This document shows positions 8,952-17,172 of a stretch of 64,000 nt of DNA, piece by piece. The notes below the pieces were generated by a model. The model saw nothing but the letters and a program-made list of their open reading frames with translations. It did not search any database and was not told the origin of the DNA. The translations under genes were made by a program, and so were the position numbers. Each line of letters opens with the position of its first letter. Position 1 is the first letter of the stretch. The stretch comes from Burkholderia pseudomultivorans (lineage in GTDB: Bacteria > Pseudomonadota > Gammaproteobacteria > Burkholderiales > Burkholderiaceae): the NCBI RefSeq assembly GCF_902499075.1, contig NZ_CABVPP010000013.1, positions 56,496 to 120,495 on the forward strand. Direction: 5' to 3'.

Positions 8952-9685
8952 TGCTTCGTATCCTTCGTGGCGGGGGACGCCGTGCGCGGCGAGCCGTCGC
9001 GCGGCGGCAGGTAGTCGGCGAACTGGCGCTTGGGCAGCTTGCCGGACACGAGATCGTCGAACAGCTGGCGCGAGCGGCCGCGCAGGTACGGCGCCATCAC
9101 CGAGATCACGTGCATGCTGACCTGGTGCAGCTCCTCTCGGATCGCATCCTGGTCGTTGTACTTGCGCGGGTGCATCACATACTGATACGACAGCCAGTAC
9201 GTGGAGATCACGGCCATGTTGGTCGCGATGACTTCGATTTCGGCCGGCGTCGCGACCATCTCGGCATCGGACACGAGCAGTTCGCACATCTCGCGCGCGA
9301 AGCGCACCTTGTGGCTGATGATCTGCTTGAAGTGCGTCTCGAGCGTGCGGTTGCGCGCGAGCAGGTCGTTCAGGTCGCGATACAGGAACCGGTAGGTCCA
9401 CATGAAATCGGCCATGTACTGCAGGTACGACCAGGTTTCGTCGATCGTCGGACGATGATCTTCGGGGAAGCGCAGCCGCCGTTCGATCTGCTGCTCGAAC
9501 TGCGCGAAGATGCTGTTGATGATGTCGTCCTTGTTGCGGAAATGGTAGTACAGGTTGCCTGGACTGATTTCCATTTCCTCGGCGATGGTCGTGGTCGTGA
9601 CGTTCGGCTCGCCGATTTCGTTGAAGAGTTTCAACGACAACTCGAGAATCCGTTCGCGGGTGCGGCGGGGAGGTTTCGCTTCCAT
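8948..9685 (-). CDS. TetR/AcrR family transcriptional regulator
   Basis: A 245-residue repressor-type protein. The N-terminal helix-turn-helix (TTTTIAEEMEISPGNLYYHFRNKDD, two short runs around residues 31-54) is canonical. The ligand-binding C-terminal region is all-helical with no recognised ligand motif. It is the first gene of a TetR-LOG-SDR transcript and a TATAAT on the minus strand (9783-9778) lies about 95 bases upstream, so autoregulation is likely. A weak CGTCAC/GTGACG repeat at 9795-9820 could be its operator. Confidence 0.9.
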   Translation of the reverse strand: MEAKPPRRTRERILELSLKLFNEIGEPNVTTTTIAEEMEISPGNLYYHFRNKDDIINSIFAQFEQQIERRLRFPEDHRPTIDETWSYLQYMADFMWTYRFLYRDLNDLLARNRTLETHFKQIISHKVRFAREMCELLVSDAEMVATPAEIEVIATNMAVISTYWLSYQYVMHPRKYNDQDAIREELHQVSMHVISVMAPYLRGRSRQLFDDLVSGKLPKRQFADYLPPRDGSPRTASPATKDTKQ

Positions 9686-9884
9686 GTCGTCCGGCCCTGT
9701 ATGCGCCGGACTGGCGAGCGCTGCAGATGCTGCGAGATTCGTCCGGCGCGGGTTGCTGTTCTTAAGTCTAGCGGACGATTATAAACCGGGGTTTCGTCAC
9801 ATCGGGCGCATTTCGTGACGGCGGGCGCTGCGACGGATGGTGCAGCGCCGCAGGCGGGCGGCGCGAAGCGGACGAGAAGCCGCG

Positions 9885-10418
9885 CTAGAAGCCGAGCCAG
9901 CGCGCGACGACGGGCCCGAGCACGAAGCCCCAGGTCGTCACGCAGGCGAACAGCGCGACGGTGACGGCGGCGCTGCCGAGATCCTTCGCGCGCTTGGACA
10001 GTTCGTGGCGTTCGAGCGAGATGCGGTCGATCGCGGCCTCGACGCTCGAATTCAGCAGTTCGACGATCAGCACCAGCAGCACCGACGCGATCAGCAGCGC
10101 GCGCGACGCGGCCGGCACCGGCGCGAACGCGCCGATCGGCAGCATCAGCGCGGCGAGCGTCAGCTCCTGCCGGAACGCGCTCTCTTCGCGGATCGCGACG
10201 CGAAAGCCGTTCAGCGAATGCTTGAGCGCGTACCACGCGCGCGTGATGCCGCGGTGGCGCTTGTACGGGTTCGGCGGCAGCGGCGACAGCGGATCGTCGG
10301 GGCCGAGCGGTTCGTGCGCATGGCCGTCCGCCTCGGCATGCGCGTCTTCCTCGTCGAACGGCCGGTGCCGTGGTGACGTGGCGGGGAGCGGGGGCTTGTG
10401 GTTCAGGTCACGTTTCAA
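9885..10418 (-). CDS. dgkA: diacylglycerol kinase (prokaryotic DgkA type)
   Basis: A 177-residue protein made of a non-conserved hydrophilic N-terminus (~60 residues) and a C-terminal DgkA domain. The domain shows the FRQE element, the catalytic ELLNSSVEAAID motif, KDLGSAAV and three membrane helices. It phosphorylates diacylglycerol to phosphatidic acid in the inner membrane. The TTG start at 10418 overlaps the TGA of the upstream glycosyltransferase, so it is translationally coupled. No ATG precedes the conserved region. The unusual feature is its neighbourhood: a PlcP-like phosphoesterase that would generate diacylglycerol and a glycosyltransferase that could consume it. Confidence 0.85.
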   Translation of the reverse strand: MKRDLNHKPPLPATSPRHRPFDEEDAHAEADGHAHEPLGPDDPLSPLPPNPYKRHRGITRAWYALKHSLNGFRVAIREESAFRQELTLAALMLPIGAFAPVPAASRALLIASVLLVLIVELLNSSVEAAIDRISLERHELSKRAKDLGSAAVTVALFACVTTWGFVLGPVVARWLGF

Positions 10419-11449
10419 ACGGCGGCACCTTCGGCAGGCGAGTACGCGTTTTTCGGCAGCGGCTGCAGATGCGATGCGAACTGTTCGGAGGCCGCGCGCC
10501 ACGAGAAGCGCTCCGCCCATTCCCGCGCGGTCGAGCGCTCGATCTTCAGCGCTTCGAGACAGGCTTCCTGCAGATCCTCGTTCATCGCGCCGGCGCTGCC
10601 GCCGGCGAGCACGTCGATCGGGCCGGTGACCGGATACGCGGCGACCGGCGTGCCGCAGGCGAGCGCCTCGAGCAGTACGAGGCCGAACGTGTCGGTGCGA
10701 CTCGGGAACACGAACACGTCGGCCGCAGCATACACCTTTGCGAGCTCGGCCTGCGACAGCACGCCGAGATAGTTCGCTTCCGGATAGCGCGACTTCAGTT
10801 CGGCGAGCGCCGGGCCTTCGCCCGCGACCCATTTCGAGCCGGGCAGGTCGAGGCGCAGGAACGCCTCGACGTTCTTCTCGATCGCGACGCGGCCCACGTA
10901 CAGGAAGATCGGCCGCACGGTGTTGAGCACCTTCGACTCCATCGGCCGGAAGATCTCGAGATCGACGCCGCGCGTCCACAGCACGACGTTCGTGAATCCG
11001 TACTTTTCGAGGTCCGCCTTGACCACCGGCGTCGGCGCCATCACCGCGCGCGACGGGCCGTGGAACCAGTGCAGGAAGCGGTAGGTCGCGGCCAGCGGGA
11101 TCCCGAAGCGCGCCTGCACGTATTCGGGAAAGCGCGTGTGATACGCGGTCGTGAACGGCAGCTTGCGGGCGCGCGCATAGCGGCGCGCGGCCAGGCCGAG
11201 CGGGCCTTCGGTCGCGATGTGCAGCGCATCGGGCCCGAACGCGTCGATCCGCGCGCGCAGCTTGCGGTACGGCAGGATCGACAGGCGGATCTCGGGGTAG
11301 GTCGGGCAGGGCACCGTGCGGAATTCGAGCGGGGTCAGCAGTTCGACGCGATGGCCGAGCGCGGCGAGTTCGCGCGACGTGCTCTTCAGCGTGCGCACGA
11401 CGCCGTTGACCTGCGGTTCCCACGCATCGGTAACGATCATGATCTTCAT
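10415..11449 (-). CDS. GT4 family glycosyltransferase, candidate diacylglycerol glycosyltransferase (Agt-like)
   Basis: A 344-residue GT-B enzyme. The N-terminal MKIMIVTDAW-P-VNGVV start and the HIATEGPLG segment are typical of GT4 enzymes of the MgtA/Agt type. The donor-binding motif near residue 270 reads D-TFGLVLL-E followed by ALACG, with D in place of the usual first E of EX7E. I used ATG 11449 (AGGA about 12 bases upstream). An in-frame ATG at 11491 would overlap the phosphoesterase gene. It sits 28 bases behind the PlcP-like gene, the pairing known for phosphate-starvation glycolipid synthesis in Agrobacterium and marine bacteria. The acceptor is inferred, not shown. Confidence 0.8.
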   Translation of the reverse strand: MKIMIVTDAWEPQVNGVVRTLKSTSRELAALGHRVELLTPLEFRTVPCPTYPEIRLSILPYRKLRARIDAFGPDALHIATEGPLGLAARRYARARKLPFTTAYHTRFPEYVQARFGIPLAATYRFLHWFHGPSRAVMAPTPVVKADLEKYGFTNVVLWTRGVDLEIFRPMESKVLNTVRPIFLYVGRVAIEKNVEAFLRLDLPGSKWVAGEGPALAELKSRYPEANYLGVLSQAELAKVYAAADVFVFPSRTDTFGLVLLEALACGTPVAAYPVTGPIDVLAGGSAGAMNEDLQEACLEALKIERSTAREWAERFSWRAASEQFASHLQPLPKNAYSPAEGAAV

Positions 11450-11477
11450 CGCGGCATGTGTCCTGTAAGTAGGGGTG

Positions 11478-12416
11478 TCAGGCGGTTGCACGGGTCTTGC
11501 GCGCCGCGGGCGCGGACGGTGCGGTGCGCATCACCGTCCAGTAGACGATCTTCAGTTCGCCTTCCATCGTTTCGACCAGCGCGGACAGGCTTTCGACCCA
11601 GTCGCCGTCGTTGCAGTACAGCACGCCGTCGATGTCGCGGATCTCGGCCTTGTGGATGTGACCGCACACGACGCCGTCGCAGCCGCGGCGACGCGCCTCG
11701 TCGGTCATCACGGTCTCGAACTGCGAGATGAAGTTGACTGCGTTCTTCACCTGGTGCTTCAGGTACTGCGACAGCGACCAGTACTGGAAGCCGAGCCGGC
11801 TGCGGATCCGGTTGAACCAGCGGTTCAGCACGAGGATCAGCGTGTACAGCGTGTCGCCGAGATACGCGAGCCATTTCGCGTGCTGGATCACGCCGTCGAA
11901 CAGGTCGCCGTGCACGATCCACAAACGTTTGCCGGCCAGCGTCGTGTGGAACGCCTCGCCGCGCACCTGGATGTCGCCGAACGCGAGGTCGCAGAACTGC
12001 CGTGCGCCCTCGTCGTGGTTGCCGGGGATGTAGACGACCTGCGTGCCCTTGCGCGCCTTGCGCAGGATCTTCTGCACGACGTCGTTGTGCGCCTGCGGCC
12101 AGTACCAGCCCTTCTTCAGCTGCCAGCCGTCGATGATGTCGCCGACCAGGTACAGGTATTCCGAGTCGTTGTGGCGCAGGAAGTCGAGCAGGTACGGCGC
12201 CTGGCAGCCGCTCGAGCCGAGGTGGATGTCGGACAGCCAGATGGTGCGGTAGCGATGGGTGGACGGCTCGTGCTCGTCGTGTCGCGTGACGTGCTCGGCA
12301 GGCGGTTCTTGCGGCGAGCGTGCATCGGTTGCAGCCGAGCCGGACAGGAAGGCGGTGGCGGCGCGGGCGCCGAGAGGGTGACGGAACAGGGAGGTCGCGG
12401 ACGTTTTCTGGCCCAT
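11478..12416 (-). CDS. calcineurin-like metallophosphoesterase, PlcP-like
   Basis: A 312-residue cytoplasmic metallophosphoesterase with all metal-binding blocks: SDIHLG (residues 62-67), VGDIIDGW (91-98), PGNHDEG (131-137), HGDLFDG and GHIHKAEIR. Automated annotation tends to call this family UDP-2,3-diacylglucosamine diphosphatase. The blocks LLDFLRH, WYWPQAHNDVVQK and YWSLSQ-K--VKNAVN instead resemble the PlcP phospholipase C-like group, which cleaves phosphatidylcholine/ethanolamine to diacylglycerol during phosphate limitation. A 55-residue unconserved N-terminal extension is present. It heads a three-gene operon and is preceded by a candidate PHO box. Confidence 0.8.
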   Translation of the reverse strand: MGQKTSATSLFRHPLGARAATAFLSGSAATDARSPQEPPAEHVTRHDEHEPSTHRYRTIWLSDIHLGSSGCQAPYLLDFLRHNDSEYLYLVGDIIDGWQLKKGWYWPQAHNDVVQKILRKARKGTQVVYIPGNHDEGARQFCDLAFGDIQVRGEAFHTTLAGKRLWIVHGDLFDGVIQHAKWLAYLGDTLYTLILVLNRWFNRIRSRLGFQYWSLSQYLKHQVKNAVNFISQFETVMTDEARRRGCDGVVCGHIHKAEIRDIDGVLYCNDGDWVESLSALVETMEGELKIVYWTVMRTAPSAPAARKTRATA

Positions 12417-12462
12417 GCATGACTCGCGCCGGTTGACATTACCGGCATTGCGCCATGCGGGC

Positions 12463-12480
12463 GTGACTGTGCCGTGACAG
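12463..12480 (-). promoter_or_regulatory. candidate PHO box upstream of the PlcP-like gene
   Basis: Read on the minus strand the site is CTGTCAC-GGCA-CAGTCAC. The PhoB box consensus is two CTGTCA(T/C) heptamers with a 4-base A/T-rich spacer; here the first heptamer is perfect, the second has one mismatch, and the spacer is GC-rich. It ends 46 bases before the ATG, and a weak -10 (CGCAAT, 12452-12447) lies 10 bases further on, the spacing expected of PhoB promoters. The same bases also form a perfect 8-base inverted repeat (12463-12470 with 12477-12484), so another regulator is possible. Confidence 0.55.
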
Positions 12481-12652
12481 TCACGAGACGTTCTTATTAC
12501 GACTGTCGAACGGCGTTTAGCAGTGAATCGTGCCGTGTTGTGTCATCTTCCGCACCGAGCGTTCGGACGTTCTCGTGTAAGCCCGACGGCATGCGCTGCG
12601 GCGCGCGCAGCAGGCGTTGCGCGTCGTTTTTGTCTGATCGATTGAGGGCGCG

Positions 12653-13159
12653 TCAGCGCGGGATCGCGACCACGCGCGTGCGCGCGAGCCGGTCGTGCGG
12701 GAACTGGCGGTCGGCGTGCAGCCGCGCGGCGCCGGCCCAGACGACGATCCACGCGGCGGCGAGCGCGAGCGTGACGGGCACCGACAGGCCGAGCAGCGGA
12801 TGCAGCGCGAGCGGCGGCAGGAACCACAGCCAGCCGAGCGCGTAGCGGATCAGCGCATGACCCGCGCTGAGCGGCCGGCCGCTCGCGGCTTCGAGCCGCA
12901 GCCGCCAGGTCTTCATCGGCAGCGTCTGGCCGCCGTGCGTCCAGAACCACACGAAATACGCGCCGACCACGAGCGCGATCCAGGCGGCGAGGAGGTTGTG
13001 GTGGACGAGGCCGTTGCGCTGCTGCATCGCGAGACCGAACGCGAGCCCGGCGAAGAACACGACGCCGAACAGCAGCACGCCTTCGTAGAGCAGCGCGGCG
13101 AGACGCCGTCGGATCGACGGCGCGAGGGCGGCGGCCTGAGCCTGGGGCGCGTTCGCCAC
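12653..13159 (-). CDS. RDD family membrane protein
   Basis: A 168-residue inner-membrane protein. The N-terminal RRRLAALLYEGVLLFGV and the later GGQTLPMKTWRLRL segment mark the RDD domain, with three to four membrane helices. Function of the family is poorly defined; some members act in sodium/proton exchange or stress tolerance. It lies six bases after the DUF3106 gene and is the last gene of the sigma factor-DUF3619-DUF3106-RDD cluster. Confidence 0.85.
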   Translation of the reverse strand: MANAPQAQAAALAPSIRRRLAALLYEGVLLFGVVFFAGLAFGLAMQQRNGLVHHNLLAAWIALVVGAYFVWFWTHGGQTLPMKTWRLRLEAASGRPLSAGHALIRYALGWLWFLPPLALHPLLGLSVPVTLALAAAWIVVWAGAARLHADRQFPHDRLARTRVVAIPR

Positions 13160-13165
13160 GGCCGT

Positions 13166-13927
13166 TCAGGAGCCCTTGAACAGCGACGGCGCGTCGGCGG
13201 GCGACACCGGCGTCACGGTGGCGGGCACGGACGCCGCGCCCGCCGTGGACGACGCGACGGCGGGCGGCGCCGCAGCACCGGTCGACGCCGGCGACGGTGC
13301 GGCGGCCGCGCCGCTGGCCGGACGCTCGTGCGCATTGACGAGGCGGCGCACGTCGCGGTCGGCGCCGGTCGGCGGCGCGCTGACGACGCTCGGCCGGCGC
13401 CGGCGCTCGGCCGCCGCGAGGCGTTCCTTCTGCTCTTCGGGGAGTTGCTGGTAGGCCTTCCACGCACGCTCGCGCGCCTGCGCGGACAGCTCCTTCGCGC
13501 TCTGGTAATTCTCGCGGGCGACGCGGCGCTGCTCGGGCGTCATCCGCGCCCATTCGGTCATCCGTTCCTGCAGGCGCTTTTGTGCATCAGGCGTCATCTT
13601 CTGGAAACGCGATGCGATCTTCAGCCATTTGCGCTTGCGTGCGTCGCTGAAGCCGTCCCACTGGTCGGCGAACGGCGCGAGCGCCGCATGCTGCGCGGGC
13701 GTGAGGCGCGACCACGACAGCGGGCCGGTGGCGGCGGGCAGCGGCAACGGCAGCGGGGCGAGGTCGGCGGTCAGCGCGGCCGCGCTCGAGGCGGGCGCGA
13801 CCGCGCTGCTGGTCGCGACGGCGGCCGTCTCGGCAGGCGGGTGGAATCGCGGGTACGTGGCGACGTAGGCGACGGCGGCCGCGATCACGCATCCGAAAAA
13901 TACGGCCAGGCCGCGCTTTTGACTCAC
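13166..13927 (-). CDS. DUF3106 domain protein, membrane-anchored
   Basis: A 253-residue protein with one N-terminal membrane anchor (residues ~6-25), a proline/alanine-rich linker, a conserved helical region (~75-170) with repeating W/L-TP-Q-R segments typical of DUF3106, and a disordered Ala/Pro/Ser-rich tail. The conserved part is probably periplasmic. Gene order directly behind an ECF sigma factor and DUF3619 suggests it belongs to the same regulon or sensing unit; its activity is not known. Confidence 0.82.
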   Translation of the reverse strand: MSQKRGLAVFFGCVIAAAVAYVATYPRFHPPAETAAVATSSAVAPASSAAALTADLAPLPLPLPAATGPLSWSRLTPAQHAALAPFADQWDGFSDARKRKWLKIASRFQKMTPDAQKRLQERMTEWARMTPEQRRVARENYQSAKELSAQARERAWKAYQQLPEEQKERLAAAERRRRPSVVSAPPTGADRDVRRLVNAHERPASGAAAAPSPASTGAAAPPAVASSTAGAASVPATVTPVSPADAPSLFKGS

Positions 13928-13954
13928 CCGTGCGATCCCCTCGTTATTGGTTTG

Positions 13955-14383
13955 TTAGCGAGCGTGCGAAAGATACGCGTTGAACCCGTGGTCGAGATAC
14001 GCGTTGAGCGGCAGGTCGTCGCTGAGCATCGCCGCGTCGATGTCGGCGAGTTCGGCGGTGCGCTGCATGTCTTCCCAGTACGCGATGCCCACCAGCCCCG
14101 CGAGCAGCAGGGCGAGCGGCCACGCGCGCAGCAGGCGGCGCGCGAACGACACCGGCGGCCGGCCCGGGGTGCGTGCCGGGCCGTAGCTACCTGCCGCGCC
14201 GGCGAACGCGGGCACGAACACCGGCGCCGTCGCGGCTTCGGGTTTCTTGCGCGCGAGCGCGGCCCGGCGCGCGGCGGCCAGCCGGTCGGTGGTGGCGGCA
14301 GGCAGCGCAGCCGTACGCTCGTCGAGCGCGCGGCGCACCTTCAGCGCGAATTCGTGTTCTCGGTTTGCGGGAGCGGAGCTCAT
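13955..14383 (-). CDS. DUF3619 family protein, possible anti-sigma factor
   Basis: A 142-residue protein: a basic N-terminal helical region (~1-50), one transmembrane segment (~88-105) and a short C-terminal tail of about 38 residues. It matches the DUF3619 family. Its ATG overlaps the stop of an ECF sigma factor gene, and its topology (cytoplasmic N-terminal domain, single TM) is that of membrane-bound anti-sigma factors. I see no zinc-binding HxxxCxxC motif, so any anti-sigma role is an inference from position and topology. Confidence 0.8.
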   Translation of the reverse strand: MSSAPANREHEFALKVRRALDERTAALPAATTDRLAAARRAALARKKPEAATAPVFVPAFAGAAGSYGPARTPGRPPVSFARRLLRAWPLALLLAGLVGIAYWEDMQRTAELADIDAAMLSDDLPLNAYLDHGFNAYLSHAR

Positions 14384-14943
14384 AGCGTGATTCCTTTGGC
14401 CTTGAGCGCGTGTGCCAGGGTATGGGTGGCTCGCGAGCAATGTGTCTTGACACTGCCTTCGGAGCACCCCATTGCGGCGGCAGTCTCGGCAACATCCATA
14501 TCTTCCCAGTAACGCATCAGGAACGCTTCCCGTTGACGTGCCGGAAGTTTCTGGATTTCTTCGTCGATCAGGGCCAGAACCTGTTCCCGTTCGAGACGGT
14601 GCTCGCTGCTCTCGACACCCGGGTTGTCGTCCGCGGCCTCGAGCGTTTCGAGCGGGTCGAAGTCCTCGTCGTCGGTACTGTTGAGCGACGAGAACAGCGT
14701 CACCCATGTATTGCGGACTTTCTGGCGGCGGAACCAGTCGTGGATCGCGTTCTGCAGGATCCGCTGGAACAGCAGCGGCAGCTCGGCCGCCGGCCGGTCG
14801 CCGTATTTCTCCGCCAGCTTGATCATCGCGTCCTGCACGATGTCGAGCGACGCATCGTCGTCACGCACGGCGTACGCAGCCTGCTTGAACGCGCGCCTTT
14901 CGACGCCCGCCAGAAAGTCGGCGAGTTCCTTGTCTGATGCCAT
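14380..14943 (-). CDS. RNA polymerase ECF sigma factor
   Basis: A 187-residue sigma-70 family protein. Region 2 (residues ~20-75, with [14 protein letters not shown] and an [16 protein letters not shown] helix) and region 4 ([35 protein letters not shown]) are intact, joined by an acidic linker. Start MASDKE at 14943 was chosen since region 2 begins soon after; upstream codons are not conserved in character. It leads a four-gene cluster and is divergent from ilvI, sharing a 354-base intergenic region. Confidence 0.87.
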   Translation of the reverse strand: [187 protein letters not shown]

Positions 14944-15123
14944 TCCGTGAAGGTATGCGCTGCGGACTGCGGCGTGGTGTGAAAGGTCGAAAAATTTCGT
15001 AAAACCCGCGGATGCTAACAAATTTTCGGGCCGCTTGGCACCGGTACCGGTCCCGCGCGTTGCGCGCGAGCCGCGCGGGCGGGGCGCCGGACGCCGGCCA
15101 TGATGCGCTGCGGGATATTTTGC

Positions 15124-15152
15124 TTGACGGCGCCTGCGCGAGCGGCTATCGT
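15124..15152 (+). promoter_or_regulatory. sigma-70 promoter for ilvIHC
   Basis: TTGACG (15124-15129), a 17-base spacer and TATCGT (15147-15152) predict a start near 15159 and a leader of about 140 bases. This is the main feature of the gene-free stretch 14944-15297, which also must hold the sigma factor promoter on the other strand. I looked for an Ile/Val/Leu-rich leader peptide in the leader and found none. Confidence 0.65.
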
Positions 15153-15297
15153 CGGCGATTCGCAACATGAAGTGATGGTCTCATTTGAGGCTGGCCCAAG
15201 AAGCCCGCCCTTCAACTGGACGCGCCGCTTGAACCCGAGCCACAAGCCCGGCAGAGAGCACCCGATCAATTTTTTGCCGAAAATTCGAAAGGTCAAA

Positions 15298-17061
15298 ATG
15301 AACATGCCCAGCGCGGAATTCTCCACGTCGGAACCCCTTTCCCCTCCCGATAGCGACTCCATCGGCGGCACCGTGCTCATGAAGGCACTGGCCGATGAAA
15401 ACGTCGAATTCATCTGGGGTTATCCCGGCGGCTCGGTTCTCTACATCTACGACGAGCTGTACAAGCAGGACAAGATTCAGCACGTGCTGGTGCGCCACGA
15501 ACAGGCGGCCGTGCACGCAGCCGATGCGTATGCGCGTTCCACCGGCAAGGTCGGCGTCTGCCTCGTGACGTCGGGCCCCGGCGTCACCAACGCGGTGACC
15601 GGCATCGCCACGGCCTACATGGATTCGATCCCGATGGTCGTGATCAGCGGCCAGGTGCCGACTGCCGCGATCGGCCAGGACGCGTTCCAGGAGTGCGACA
15701 CCGTCGGCATCACGCGTCCGTGCGTGAAGCACAACTTCCTCGTGAAGGACGTGCGCGACCTCGCGGAAACCGTCAAGAAGGCGTTCTACATCGCCCGCAC
15801 CGGCCGTCCGGGCCCGGTGCTGATCGACATCCCGAAAGACGTCTCGAAGACGCCGTGCCAGTACGAGCCCGTCAAGAGCGTGTCGCTGCGTTCGTACAAC
15901 CCCGTCACCAAGGGCCATTCGGGCCAGATCCGCAAGGCCGTGTCGCTGCTGCTGTCGGCCAAGCGCCCGTACATCTACACCGGCGGCGGCATCATCCTCG
16001 CCGACGCGTCGCGCGAGCTGAACCAGTTCGCCGACCTGCTCGGCTACCCGGTCACCAACACGCTGATGGGCCTCGGCGGCTATCGCGCGTCGGACAAGAA
16101 GTTCCTCGGCATGCTCGGCATGCACGGCACCTACGAAGCGAACATGGCGATGCAGCACTGCGACGTGCTGATCGCGATCGGCGCGCGCTTCGACGACCGC
16201 GTGATCGGCGATCCGGCGCACTTCGCGTCGCGCCCGCGCAAGATCATCCACATCGACATCGACCCGTCGTCGATCTCGAAGCGCGTGAAAGTCGACATCC
16301 CGATCGTCGGCGACGTTAAGGAAGTGCTGAAGGAACTGATCGAGCAGCTGCAGACGGCCGAGCACGGCCCCGACACCGAGGCGCTCGCGCAATGGTGGAA
16401 GGACATCGAGAGCTGGCGCGCGAAGGACTGCCTGAAGTACGACCGCGACAGCGAGATCATCAAGCCGCAGTACGTGGTCGAGAAGGCGTGGGAGCTGACG
16501 GACGGCAACGCGTTCGTGTGCTCGGACGTCGGCCAGCACCAGATGTGGGCCGCGCAGTTCTACCGATTCAACAAGCCGCGTCGCTGGATCAACTCCGGCG
16601 GCCTCGGCACGATGGGCTTCGGCCTGCCGGCGGCGATGGGCGTCAAGATGGCGCACCCGGACGACGACGTGCTGTGCATCACGGGCGAAGGCTCGATCCA
16701 GATGTGCATCCAGGAACTGTCGACCTGCCTGCAGTACGACACGCCCGTGAAGATCATTTCGCTGAACAACCGCTACCTCGGCATGGTTCGCCAGTGGCAG
16801 CAGATCGAATACAGCAAGCGCTATTCGCATTCGTACATGGATGCGCTGCCCGATTTCGTGAAGCTCGCCGAAGCGTACGGCCATGTCGGCATGCGGATCG
16901 AAAAGACTTCGGATGTGGAGCCGGCGCTGAAGGAAGCGCTGCGCCTGAAGGACCGCACCGTGTTTCTCGACTTCCAGACCGATCCGACCGAAAACGTCTG
17001 GCCGATGGTCCAGGCCGGCAAGGGCATCACCGAGATGCTGCTCGGATCGGAAGATCTGTAA
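15298..17061 (+). CDS. ilvI: acetolactate synthase, large (catalytic) subunit
   Basis: A 587-residue thiamine-diphosphate enzyme condensing pyruvate with pyruvate or 2-ketobutyrate in valine, leucine and isoleucine synthesis. Visible signatures: GYPGGSVLYIYDEL, the catalytic glutamate in VRHEQAAVHAAD, and the C-terminal ThDP site GEGSIQMCIQEL followed by LNNRYLGMVRQWQ. The ATG at 15298 and an in-frame ATG at 15304 are both possible. The regulatory subunit and ketol-acid reductoisomerase follow in the same direction. It is often labelled ilvB or ilvI in Burkholderia. Confidence 0.95.
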   Translation: MNMPSAEFSTSEPLSPPDSDSIGGTVLMKALADENVEFIWGYPGGSVLYIYDELYKQDKIQHVLVRHEQAAVHAADAYARSTGKVGVCLVTSGPGVTNAVTGIATAYMDSIPMVVISGQVPTAAIGQDAFQECDTVGITRPCVKHNFLVKDVRDLAETVKKAFYIARTGRPGPVLIDIPKDVSKTPCQYEPVKSVSLRSYNPVTKGHSGQIRKAVSLLLSAKRPYIYTGGGIILADASRELNQFADLLGYPVTNTLMGLGGYRASDKKFLGMLGMHGTYEANMAMQHCDVLIAIGARFDDRVIGDPAHFASRPRKIIHIDIDPSSISKRVKVDIPIVGDVKEVLKELIEQLQTAEHGPDTEALAQWWKDIESWRAKDCLKYDRDSEIIKPQYVVEKAWELTDGNAFVCSDVGQHQMWAAQFYRFNKPRRWINSGGLGTMGFGLPAAMGVKMAHPDDDVLCITGEGSIQMCIQELSTCLQYDTPVKIISLNNRYLGMVRQWQQIEYSKRYSHSYMDALPDFVKLAEAYGHVGMRIEKTSDVEPALKEALRLKDRTVFLDFQTDPTENVWPMVQAGKGITEMLLGSEDL

Positions 17062-17172
17062 CGGCGCGACGCGCGCGCCGGCCGTTGCGGCCGCCTTCAC
17101 GAAGGGCGGTGCGGCACGCGGCGGCGCGCGGCGCGAGTGAATCGACACGGACACATTCTGGAAGAAGCGAAC

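Noticed and set aside
9795-9820. CGTCAC/GTGACG inverted repeat upstream of the TetR gene as a firm operator
   Set aside because: The arms are only six bases with a 14-base gap; too weak to list as a feature of its own.
11478-12416. Naming the phosphoesterase LpxH (UDP-2,3-diacylglucosamine hydrolase)
   Set aside because: Metal motifs are shared by both groups, but the flanking blocks, the GT4 neighbour and the PHO box fit PlcP better.
15159-15297. An attenuator with a leader peptide before ilvI
   Set aside because: No short ORF rich in Ile, Val or Leu is present in the leader.
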